From Macrotrachela quadricornifera (Eukaryota; Rotifera; Eurotatoria; Philodinida; Philodinidae): a stretch of 64,000 nucleotides of DNA. The notes below the pieces were generated by a model. It saw only the letters and a program-made list of their open reading frames with translations, was not told the DNA's origin and made no database searches. This document shows positions 36,513-46,354 of this stretch, in pieces (within the stretch, counting starts at the first letter, position 1; every line of letters begins with the position of its first letter). The stretch spans positions 530,427 through 594,426 of the forward strand of contig JAJEKB010020807.1 of assembly GCA_022393335.1 (NCBI GenBank), written 5' to 3'. The position numbers and the translations under genes were made by a program.

Positions 36513-36560
36513 AACAAACAGGTAGCGCTCATCCTACGGATTCGCTGGCCCTTTTCTGAG
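36513..36560 (+). repeat. Hairpin-repeat family, copy 2
   Basis: AACAAACAGGT followed by AGCG (36524-36527), ATCC (36531-36534), loop TAC, GGAT, T, CGCT (36543-36546), then GGCCCTTTTCTGAGAG. The stem is a nested AGCG/CGCT plus ATCC/GGAT hairpin that differs in bases but not in layout from copy 1. Confidence 0.6.
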
Positions 36561-37072
36561 AGAAAAATGAGTGCGATTATCATTTAAAATAACTTCCGCT
36601 TGGATTATCTTATATCTCAATCCCCTTGATTGCATGAATGTTACGAAACAAACATCCACTCTAGCGATGATCGTTTTATAGAAATATTCCTATATAGATT
36701 CATACATAAATGACAAGTAAACCTCAAGTTCGAGTTGTTTGTCTTCGATTGAGATTGATCAAGTCTAATACAGATATCTGACCATATTTAGTGGTGTGGA
36801 ACGTCATATTTTCTAATCCTGAACTCTGACTTATTTGAACAAAACGAAGAGATAAACATTTAAGTCTCTTTAAGCGCAATATTTATCGCTATACGATTGT
36901 CTTTAGAAAAACAGCGTTAGATACGGTTCAGATGTTTCAGTTTGTTCATCAAATTCAATAGCATGACAAGATAGCGATCACTCCAAATCACAATTCCATG
37001 AAAAAAATATCTTTTTTCAAACTTGAGAATTCCGAACAGCTTCTTAAAGTTTTAGGACGACACAAGTACATA
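36561..37072. other. Intergenic region, nothing recognised
   Basis: About 510 bases of ordinary AT-rich sequence ending at the TA that flanks the composite MITE. Confidence 0.4.
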
Positions 37073-37937
37073 CAGGGTGGCCGAAAAGTCACGTTACCCA
37101 AAAATAATTAAATATCTCCATTACGGCTTGAGCAGAGAAGCTGATTTTTTTACCAGTGATAGAGCCATGTACAAGCTTTATATTTATAAAGACATACCTA
37201 GGGAGATCCTTTGTTAAGCATCATTATTGACCTTAACAAGAAAATTTTACCGTTTCACAGTTCGAAAAGAAAGTCACTTTGCTGAAAAAAATTGAATATC
37301 TCCGCTACGGCTAGAGCTAATCAGCTGATTCTTTTACCAGTGACAGAAGCATATTCAACCCTTATACTCATAAAGACATGTCCAGAGAGATCCTTCAATA
37401 AGTATATTATTTTTTATTCTACCTATGAAAAAGTAAAATTATTTTGTTGAGGTCATTAGTAATATTTTATAAAGGCTCTTTCTAATCTTGTCCGTACGGA
37501 TTTAAAGTGTTAACATACCTCTATTATTGGTGAAGAAATCAGTTGGTTTCCTCGAGCTGCAGTGGAGATATTAAAATTTTTCTTGGTATCATGACTTTTG
37601 GGTCATATACAGGATGGTCCAAAAGTCAGTTTACCAAAATAAAAATTGAATATCTCCATTACAGCTCGACCAAAGGAGCTGATTTTTTTTACCAGTGATA
37701 GAGCCATGCCTAAAGAGACTCCCTGTTAAGTATACTATTTTTTTTCTATCTGTGAAAAAGTAAAGCTTTCTTGTTAAGGTCAATAATGATACTTAACAAA
37801 GGATCTCCCTAGGCATGTCTTTATAAATATAAAGCTTGTACATGGCTCTATCACTGGTAAAAGAATCAGCTTCTCTGCTCAAGCCGTAAGGGAGAAATTT
37901 AATTTTTTTTGGGTAACGTGACTTTTCGGCCACCCTG
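37073..37937. mobile_element. Composite TA-flanked MITE with five internal arm copies
   Basis: Bounded by TA at 37071-37072 and 37938-37939, starting CAGGGTGGCCGAAAAGTCACG and ending with its reverse complement CGTGACTTTTCGGCCACCCTG. Within it the arm sequence (landmarks GAATATCTCC, GCTGATT..TTTACCAGTGA, GAGATCCTT) appears five times. It is forward at about 37073-37255 and 37256-37440, reverse at about 37440-37608, forward at about 37611-37740 (with its own start TACAGGATGGTCCAAAAGTCA), and reverse at about 37750-37937. The outer pair is the most alike. This suits insertion of related elements into one another. No coding sequence. Confidence 0.85.
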
Positions 37938-38670
37938 TATCTATCTCAGCTTACGCTACAATAAGCAAATAACATTATGTTAGTATTCACAATTCCTTTA
38001 CTGGATATGTTCTGTTACATAAAATGTATAATATAGAATTATTTTCATTCAAGAATCGAGCTGTTTGAAAACCTATTAAGGTGCTTCAAATCTCACTCAA
38101 TGCACTTATGATTAACCTTTTAAATCAACGACTAGTCGTCTCCATGTACGCCTTATTTTTCTGTGTGTCATCTGTCACAATAGGATTCTTATGCGTACAA
38201 CAGTAGCTTACACATAACAGATCGATACGTAATCGAAAACTTCCAACACTCGGATAACATTGTGTAGTTTTCATCAGTTTTCAATTTCATTTTTATTTTC
38301 AGAAAATAATATTTTGCTGGATTCATTATCAAACAAGATTAACTAGGCTCCTTGAAAAGTCTACTTAAATTACTTGAGACTTATTTCAAAACTATGCTTT
38401 GAAATAACGTTCTAAGTCAACGTCTAGTCATTCATCGGCCTCCCTTTGGTCGATCACTCACGACAAGCCGTTTTCATATTCAACACCGCTACATCCCTTC
38501 AATATTAGTTTAAGTTTTGAGCCGAATAAATGCATCTTGTTTAAATTCCTCCCAAAAAGTTATTGGATATTTGTTAATACACTCATTAAGGAGCTAAAAA
38601 AGGAAAACTATTCGAAAATTGCTATAAATAGGGTACATTATATTGTCGTCTAGGAAAAATCTTCGCCTAT
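37938..38670. repeat. Dispersed repeat related to 34180-34500
   Basis: No gene. The segment from about 38130 to 38480 carries the same blocks as 34180-34500, including CATCGGCCTCCCTTTGGTCGATCACTCACGAC. Confidence 0.5.
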
Positions 38671-38679
38671 TTTGAATGT

Positions 38680-39065
38680 TACTTTAAGGTTGAGGTATAT
38701 GAAGACTCACCAACACGACATGAAGCACCAACTTTGCTTTTTTACATGCTTCTGTATAAATCTTACTCAAAACTCTGACGTATAGTAATGCACAAAGAAA
38801 AAAGTTTCTATTAGAATCAATATCGAACATCGATTCATGTCTCTCGATTATTCCTAACTAAAGCTTAAAATAACAAAAAGTTTATTAAATATAATTTTAC
38901 GGTTGATATCTATGGAGATTCAACAACAGAACTTCAAACATTCGCTTCGTTTTTTACATGTTTTTGTATATATTTCACTCAAAGATCCAACATATAGTAA
39001 TCAATAAAGAAAACTGTTTATATTAGAATCAATATCGAACATAGATTTATGACCGTTGAATATAC
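38680..39065. repeat. Direct duplication of ~170 bases
   Basis: About 38680-38850 and 38895-39065 are diverged direct copies. Shared landmarks are GGTTGAnaTaTATG, CAACAnnACnTnAA, TTTTTTACATG, TATTAGAATCAATATCGAACAT and GATTnATG. Non-coding. Confidence 0.65.
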
Positions 39066-39199
39066 GTGAGTCAAGCTTACAACAGCAAATAGTTCGTTAA
39101 AGAAAGCTAAGAAATAGATTGCAAACATTTTTACTGACTTCGGGCTCGTATTTTCCGTGTTCGATAACGATAAGTCGAGTTTTATTACAGACGATTTAC

Positions 39200-40290
39200 T
39201 AATTTATCATTATATAAAAACCACGAAATATTGAAAAACTAACTCTACATTTTGATTTTTCATTATCGATTGTTTTTGGTAGAGTATTACAGGGGATAAT
39301 TTAGATTATTTACTATTAATTATTTGGCAAACCAACTCAGTTTTCATTTATTGATCATCGACTATCTTCGATCAAACTTCTTAGGAAAAAAACGTAAAAT
39401 TAATTACTAATTGGCTGATAACTTATTACTAACCACAAATTTGACTCTAGATGCGAATTCTTTACCCTCCATTACTCTTCATATAGTTTTCAACTAAAAC
39501 ATCACAATCTTTTGATATTAAACTAGCTGACAACATTTTCAGATTGGCTTGGATACAGGAAGACACAGAGAAACTCTAGAAGAGAGCATATCTGTATAAT
39601 TACAAACTTATTTTATGCTGTATGATCTCTCCTCCAATCCACGAGACAAATCGTTATGTCGTAAAAAACGGCCTTCTTTTAATAAAAAAATCATTTAAAA
39701 AAATTCAAGGGTGAATGATATTATTCGATTCCTCGATCCCGAAAACCTTTACTGAAACGTTACGATTTGATTCTTTCAAAGTTGAGATTTCTTGTTTGTT
39801 TCTCTAGAAACATGTTTTTTTTACCGTTGATCTGGCGCGAACAAACAAAGGCATTTCACTTTTTTCCGTATGACTCTCCCTTCAGTCGACGAAATAGTAA
39901 ATTTATAACCTTTTCAAACCTAATCACACCAACTGATTCTTTACCCTTAAAGCGTTTTGGTCCAATTTTGTAAAAAAATCATTTTTTTTTCGTAAAAATT
40001 GTTTTTTGTTGTGAATTCATAAAAAACTAATGATACCATTGGATTCCTTGACCCCAAAAGCCTTCGGTTAAACTTTATAAGAAATTTTCTTTTTCGTAAA
40101 AAATTTTAAAAAGCTAATCACAGATTCGAATTCCTCGACCCAAAAAATCTTCCATCAAGCTTACCTTCAATGCACGAGCGATATATGGAAAGGATTACAA
40201 ATGTGGGAATGAACATATATACGAACATACGAAGTTTACTCGCTCGGCACAATACTCTCCTTTCATTAGAGGGAATATTAATAACAAAAG
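39200..40290. repeat. Diverged relatives of the 124-bp unit with terminal hairpin
   Basis: AACTAA...GATTC...CTCGACC...TTTGATCAAACTT-type blocks recur irregularly from about 39230. The stretch at 39200-39640 also matches 62690-63120 (the ATTATTTGGcAAAnCCAnTCAG, ATTTGACTC and CTGTAnAAnTACAAACTTATTTTAT blocks), so the same larger element occurs twice in the window. Near 40190-40275 a GAACATACGAA run and an ACTCTCCTTTCATTAGAGGGA hairpin close the unit. No gene is supported; the short frames are chance. Confidence 0.6.
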
Positions 40291-40330
40291 TAACGCTCGT
40301 CTAAAGACTCGCTCAGCTCTTTCTCGTACA
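40283..40330 (+). repeat. Hairpin-repeat family, copy 3
   Basis: AACAAAAGTAACGCTC, stem GTC, loop TAAA, GAC (about 40299-40308), then TCGCTCAGCTCTTTCTCG. It has the same order as the other copies with a shorter inner stem. Confidence 0.5.
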
Positions 40331-40344
40331 AATCGTGTTTCTTA

Positions 40345-41075
40345 ACTACTGTCAAGCAATTCATTTATAAAATTAAAAAGACTGAAGTCAGATTCAGGTT
40401 CCTCGACCTCAACTGCCTTTGACCAAACTTCATAAAACCAATGTTCTTTGTTAAAAATTTGTTCTTTGTGTAAGAAAATGGTCCCCAAAAAAATTTTGAT
40501 AAACTAACATTAGATTTGAATTCCTCGACCCTGGTTACCTTTCGGTCAACCCTTATACAAAAAAAATTTTTGTAAAAAAAGTGATCTTTTGTCTAAAAGG
40601 ACTGATCCTCAAGAAAATTTTGAAAAACCAACATTAGATTCGAGTTCTTCGACCCCGATTACCCTTCGCTCAACCCTTATAAAAAAAAATTTTTTTGTGA
40701 AAAAAGTGGTCCTTTGTGTAAAAGAATTGTTCCTCAAAAAAATATTAAAAAACTAACATCAGATTCGAGCTCCTCAACCCCAATTACCCTTCGGTCAACC
40801 CTTATAAAAAAATTTTTTCTTGCAAAAAANNNNNNNNNNAAAAAAGTGGTCCTTTGTGTAAAAAAATTGTTCCTCAAAAAAATATTAAAAAACTAACAGC
40901 AGATTCGAGTTCCTCGACCCCGATTACCCTTCGGTCAACCCTTATAAAAAAAAATTTTTTGTAAAAAAAGTGGTCCTTTGTGTAAAAAAATTGTTCCTCA
41001 AAAAAATTTAAAAAAACTGACCTCAAATTCGAGTTCCTCGACCTCGATTACCCTTCGGTCAAACTTTACTAGACA
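40345..41075. repeat. Tandem array of ~124-bp units
   Basis: About six units. The landmark GATTCGAGTTCCTCGACC occurs near 40391, 40513, 40637, 40762, 40902 and 41026, giving spacings of 122-125 bases (140 where the ten-N gap falls). Each unit has a T-rich, A-rich part (AAAAAATTTTTTTGTAAAAAAAGTGGTCCTTTGTGTAAAA) and the GATTACCCTTCGGTCAAC block. The last five copies are very similar, so the array may be collapsed in the assembly. Confidence 0.9.
40830..40839. other. Assembly gap (10 N) inside tandem array
   Basis: Ten N characters between near-identical 124-base units. The true copy number is unknown. Confidence 0.99.
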
Positions 41076-41107
41076 TACTATTGCATTAAGAAAGAATCAA
41101 CATACGT

Positions 41108-41245
41108 ATGTATGAATGAAGGAACTTATGAACGAACGAACATACGAACGAACGAACGAACGAACGAACGAACGAACGAAGATACGAACGAACGAACATA
41201 GCTGCTCTGCGTAATACCCTCCTTTCAGTAGAGGGAAAAACAATC
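41108..41245. repeat. (GAAC)n run and CCCTC hairpin closing the array
   Basis: A tetranucleotide GAAC/CGAA run to about 41200, interrupted by ATAC, then AATACCCTCCTTTCAGTAGAGGGA, whose CCCTC and GAGGG can pair. The same order (124-base unit, GAAC run, CCCTC hairpin) occurs at 34.8-35.1 kb and 40.1-40.3 kb. Confidence 0.8.
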
Positions 41246-43133
41246 AATGTGGTATTGCCACGATGGCTAGTTATCCAATTATTTGTTGAGAGGCCTTTTT
41301 TTATTCTTTTCATTGACTTTTGTTTATATTCTAACAATATTCATAAAATAAAATAGAAAAATTGTAATCCAGATTGGATTACGTCGAAAAAATCACGGTC
41401 GGATTCTTTTGAAACCGAAAATTAGTACGAATTGTATCCACTTAGAATTTTCTCTTGGAAGGATTGCGACAACGCCAGACTCTAAAGCCGATAGAGTTGG
41501 ATTTCATCAAAGTTCGTCAGCAGGGCACTGAATCAGATTGTACTGAGAGAAATTCGATTCAATTATTTTAAAATCTGAAAGTTCGATTACATCTGATTTA
41601 TACCAATACTCATTATTTCAAAAAAAATCGAATCTTCAAATTAATGAAAAGATTCAGTGAAATCTAGCAATGAGATAGTCCTCGATAATACAAATTTGAG
41701 ATTTCAGAAAATTTCTAAGACACTGGATGCCAATAGTTCCAACAGCATATACAAGAAGTGCAAATCTATTTTGATCGATGTTTTTACCTTGCGAAGAACC
41801 AATATCCACCTTTTTAATATATGAGACACCAACAAATACATAACTCGAGAGCAGGATTCTATCACACCTTTTCCCAAAACCAACAAATTTAATAACAAAA
41901 ACAAATATATCACCACGTAAATCCACCAAAAAAGAACTATTTCAATGCCTTAATCGATCACTAATGAAATAATATTGAATGGAACACAACAAATGAACCT
42001 CTCAATAATTTTTAAATATTTTCCTGATAAGCTAGTCTTTCAAATACGTTTCTTTTGATGAAAACATGTGCTCTTCAATTCTCTACACTTTTATTGATCT
42101 TAACTGATTCGATTAAGACTCATTAGTTTATTGCAAAATTCTCTGAATGATTTTTCAAATATACTTGAATACCATAAAAAAATTTAGATAGAACACTATA
42201 TACAATATTCACATAAAAGAAATGTGAAAATTTCGATCTCTACGATAAATATCCGTATAATACTCTATTGAGACGTATCCATGGTATTCGAATGTATCTG
42301 AGAAATCAGCAAGAGAGTTTCGTCGTGCAAACTAGTTTCTACAAAAACGTACGATGTCATATATCTTCATAATATAACCATATTGAGATGTGCTAATCCC
42401 ACTAAAAATTTCTTGTTACAAATTTGCAGAATTTTAAATCAATCTGTTCTCTCATCAGCAATAGACTAACGAGTCTTAATCGAATTAGTTGAAATCGGTA
42501 ACATTGTAGAGAAATTGAAAAGCGCATCTTTTCAACAAAAAGTGTATTTGAAGGACTAGCTTTAAGAAAATGACTTGAAAAATACTGAGAGATTCGTTCA
42601 TTATGACTGACTTCTGTTGAGAGGAAAATATATAAAAAAACAACCAAATATGCGTATACTGAATAGTATGATCTTCAGTCTCTGTTTGTGTTTTTGCTCT
42701 TTTGCAGAGTCATGATTTTTTATTCATTGAAATGTAAGAGAAAACTTGAGAAATGACTTTCTTTTTCTTTTTGTTTTAATAATGGAGGAGGACTCGATGA
42801 GTTAAATTAGATAAAAACAACATCATTCGATGATCTTTATGTAATTATGCATGTTAAAATACCAGATGCTGCGATCATTCTATTTATTTCTACTTCCCCA
42901 ATGTTTATTTTAGTGCAAGCTTTTAGAACATATGTGAAAGTTTATAATAAACTACACAATTAATATTTGAGACTTTGACTTCATACACGTCTAACAGATA
43001 AAAATGTTTTCAAAAGACTATGAATTAAATTATAAATAATCAATTATCTGTTATTAGAAGTTTATTGTCTATAGTAAATAACATTAATATGATCATAGTT
43101 TATTAGCAATTTGAATATATAGAAATAAGTCTG
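41246..43133. other. Intergenic region, no supported gene
   Basis: About 1.9 kb of AT-rich sequence. Minus-strand frames near 41654-41929 and 42402-42647 show no domain or splice context. The right end holds the 3' flank of the dehydrogenase gene. Confidence 0.4.
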
Positions 43134-43889
43134 TTAAATTTGTGCCCAGCCACCATCGACGAACAGTTCAATGCCAGTTATATAACTACTATCATCTGAA
43201 GCAAGGAAGACTGCAACTTTGGCTATTTCATCGGGCATACCGAGACGCTTCATTACTGTAGCACTTGTAACAAAATCCATCAATCCTTTTCTTTCTTCTT
43301 CGTTCTTTGCTACACTTCTCAATCCAGGCGTATCTATTGGTCCTGGACTCAAAGCGTTGACTCGAATGTGACGTTCTTTTAAATCGACTGTCCAACATCG
43401 AGCAAAAGAACGAATAGCTGCTTTTGTAGCACAATAGACGCTTTCACCTGGTATTCCTTTGATGGAACCAACAGATCCATTCAAAATGATTGATCCTCCA
43501 TTGACAAAGATTGGCAAAGCTTTTTGAACAGTAAACAATACAGACTTTACATTAATATTGATTAAATCATCAAAATGTTTTTCAGTAATTGAGCCAAGTG
43601 GTAACGCATCACCGATGCCAGCGTTAGCGAAGAGAATATCTAATCGACCTTTCTCTTTTTGAATCAAGCTAAATAACTTGTCAAGATCATCCAGATTGCA
43701 TACATCTCCTTGTACTGCAGTGACATTCTTGCTATTAAGTTGTTTAATGGCTTCATCGAGTGCTTGACGCCGTCTTCCAGTAATGAAAACATGTTCTACA
43801 CCTTCAGTAATGAATCGATGAGCAGTAGCCAAACCCATACCATCAGAACCACCTGTTATGAGAGCAATTTTTCCGTCAAGCTTTCCCAT
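43134..43889 (-). CDS. Short-chain dehydrogenase/reductase (classical SDR)
   Basis: A 251-residue single-exon oxidoreductase of normal family length. The cofactor loop is Thr-Gly-Gly-Ser-Asp-Gly-Met-Gly at residues 12-19. Asn-Ala-Gly is at 89-91. The catalytic set is Ser139 (Asn-Gly-Ser), Tyr152 and Lys156 (Tyr-x-x-x-Lys). Pro-Gly-Pro-Ile-Asp-Thr is at 182-187, and the C-terminus carries the usual Gly-Ile-x-Leu-x-Val-Asp-Gly-Gly. Arg-Arg after the second strand (residues 39-41) suggests NADP preference. It would reduce or oxidise a small alcohol/ketone in the cytosol; the substrate cannot be read from sequence. It resembles bacterial SDRs of the FabG/glucose-dehydrogenase group and lacks introns, so bacterial origin is possible but untested. 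It is well separated from its neighbours. Confidence 0.93.
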   Translation of the reverse strand: MGKLDGKIALITGGSDGMGLATAHRFITEGVEHVFITGRRRQALDEAIKQLNSKNVTAVQGDVCNLDDLDKLFSLIQKEKGRLDILFANAGIGDALPLGSITEKHFDDLININVKSVLFTVQKALPIFVNGGSIILNGSVGSIKGIPGESVYCATKAAIRSFARCWTVDLKERHIRVNALSPGPIDTPGLRSVAKNEEERKGLMDFVTSATVMKRLGMPDEIAKVAVFLASDDSSYITGIELFVDGGWAQI

Positions 43890-46354
43890 TTTTAGTTATA
43901 TTGTAATTACAGTTGTTATCGCGTTTCACACAACTCTTTCTGTATGATGTGCAAAAAAGACAGTTACCTGTGATGTTTTATATGCACAAATATGTACTCT
44001 TGTCATGCTGATTATACCTTTTTTTTTCTTTCATTCTTCTTGAATATGTACTTGTATGACGATGAGGTTGGTTTTTTTTTTGTTCTTTCAGTACGAAAAA
44101 TCTAATTTGTATTGCAAAGGTATCAGGGTTCTTCGCTCTTATGTATAAAATATTCATATATATATATATGCACATGTTATACTGCATATGATTTTTATGC
44201 AAAGAAAAAAGAGAGAACGAGAAAGAAACAATGGACAGAAATATGCTCTTATATAGATGAAAGAAAAAGAAAAAGAAAACTAATGGTATGTACGCTGAGT
44301 CCGATCATACGTCGAATCAATAACAAAAATTGCATTTTTTTGAGAGTTCTTATTGTCAATGTAACTATTTGTTCATTAAATTAGAATATTTGATCAGATC
44401 AAGATAGTAGCTGCACTGAATCAATAGAAATTTAATCATGAAAGAAGTATGTATTTTCCCCGTCGACCATTGTAATATTATGTGCCATTGTATCGTTTAG
44501 TCAATATGAATGCCATCAAAAGATATTCTGTGTTATTTGTAGTAAACAAGGTTGGTACTGATCTGTTAGATGTGAATGAAATGAATTCTATCAGAATGCG
44601 CAGTTTTGATAAGATCAATCCAAAGCTGAGAAAACCGTGTTTTCAGGTGCAAATAAATGACAAATACAAAATCATATATAAGCAAGCTGCTTAGTGATTA
44701 TTGACAGATGAAGCCAGCTGTTTATCAGCTGATCGGCTAACACAACTGAGACAAACAAACAAAGGAGAAAAAAATTTTGCAAAAAACGTTGCTATTTGGA
44801 TTATTCATGAGGTGTGTGTAAGAATCCGAATGAGTCCCGTGATTACTACAAGCGCACTCAACCATTCCCTAATGAAGTTTTCTGATATTATAAAATGATT
44901 CCGATAGTTGTTACAATACTGCAGCATCTATAAATATATACATCAATACGATGGGATTAAATTAAAGAACAAGAAGAATATTCATGATAATACAATATAT
45001 ATGTTACGGAAAAGTTACCAGCGTCAAGATCTTGATTGTTAGTTTGAAGATAAATGTAATACTTTTTTTCACAATAAAATGAAAGTGAAAGATGAGTAAG
45101 TTTTATAAAGCATCAAGTAGTTGATCCAGCATTTCGATTAACGTCCATTTCAGAGATAGATGACCGTGGACATTATTTGAATAACTCTGTAATAACGAAA
45201 GACAAAGATACACAGAATAACATCAAAATAAATAGAATATCTACTTGTATGTATTCATTGTGTTGGTGAATTAAAAATTATTTTCATTTTTTGCGATTTA
45301 TTGTGGAATTGATTTGTACCTGTCGTAGTATGAGAATATTAAACTATTTTTTCCAAATTATTGGTACAAAATCGATAAAAATTTAAGCAGGTAATGAAAA
45401 AGCAGTATAAAACTAAATTAGAATTATGAAGAAATTTTATATTCATGTACCGTTAAGAAATACTTGTTGTCATATGTTTCTCTCTGTCACTTTTATGCGT
45501 TTGCCAAAACATTGAATTTGCCAACGTAAATAAATCATGTCATAAAAGCGAAAGCTACTAAATATCATGGAAGAAAATGTATTTTATTCATTCAATGATA
45601 TAAATTATTCCTATTTGAAAGATGTCATATGAATTACAGTAGTTTATATAGAATCGGCGTTGTAAACTAACCCTGTGATATTAAATAAACTTTTAGAACT
45701 CCTCATATTCTTTACACTAATCAAGTAAAATCATATGTACAAAATAGAAATTTTAAATTTTTACATAATTTCGATTTAGACTAGAAAATATGTTCTACAT
45801 CCTCGTCATAGTTGAAAACAGAGATAATCTATCCACTGAAAATGTGATTATTTAAAGATTTATAAATAGTATTTTATCTTTGTTGAACACTTCGGCAAAA
45901 GGAACAGATATGTACAATGTATAAAAGAAAGAAAATAAAATAAAACTTCAATAGAAGACATTTAGATGAAAAGGCGGCACTTACATAACAAAACCAGAGA
46001 TAAATATGATTTATTTCTAAAACTACAGATTGTTGAAATTCACGTTATTTTCAGGAACATAGAAAATGTCAATAATTTGAAATAGTCGGTGTATCAGTGT
46101 TCACCTGATTACTGTCAGTAATTTTAGTATTGTCATAGACACTACATATCTCTTCATCATACTATTCTATTTCACATAAAATTATTTCGAGTGTTGTTGG
46201 AATCAAAAATGAATTTAATGAATTGATCTATCTATAGTTGCGAACATGAACGAGTAAATAATCAAGCTATCAACAGTTAAGAAACATAAATTCACTTCTA
46301 ACTAGTCCTTTAATACACATATTTTTTATCTGCACTTTAATAATAAAAAGTTCA
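43890..46354. other. Intergenic region, no firmly supported gene
   Basis: About 2.5 kb of AT-rich sequence. A plus-strand frame at 44482-44694 and a second at 44701-44898 have more ordinary amino-acid composition than the surroundings. The second has Asn-Phe-Ala-Lys-Asn-Val-Ala that faintly recalls a BEN-type segment. Neither has a recognisable domain or splice signals, so I do not call them genes. Confidence 0.35.

Noticed and set aside
35724..36600. Complete piggyBac element with TTAA ends
   Set aside because: A TTAA followed by CACATTCGACCCG is present on the left, but no matching inverted end or TTAA was found on the right.
40714..40896. Frame across the ten-N gap
   Set aside because: It runs through the tandem array and the unknown bases, so it has no meaning as a protein.
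40345..41075. CRISPR array
   Set aside because: The repeats are contiguous 124-base units without short constant repeats and unique spacers, in a eukaryotic context.
41086..41337. Minus-strand frame with Arg-Ser-Phe-Val repeats
   Set aside because: Translation of the GAAC tetranucleotide run.
44482..44898. Two short plus-strand frames as a BEN-like gene
   Set aside because: The resemblance is faint, there are no splice signals linking the pieces, and stops separate them.
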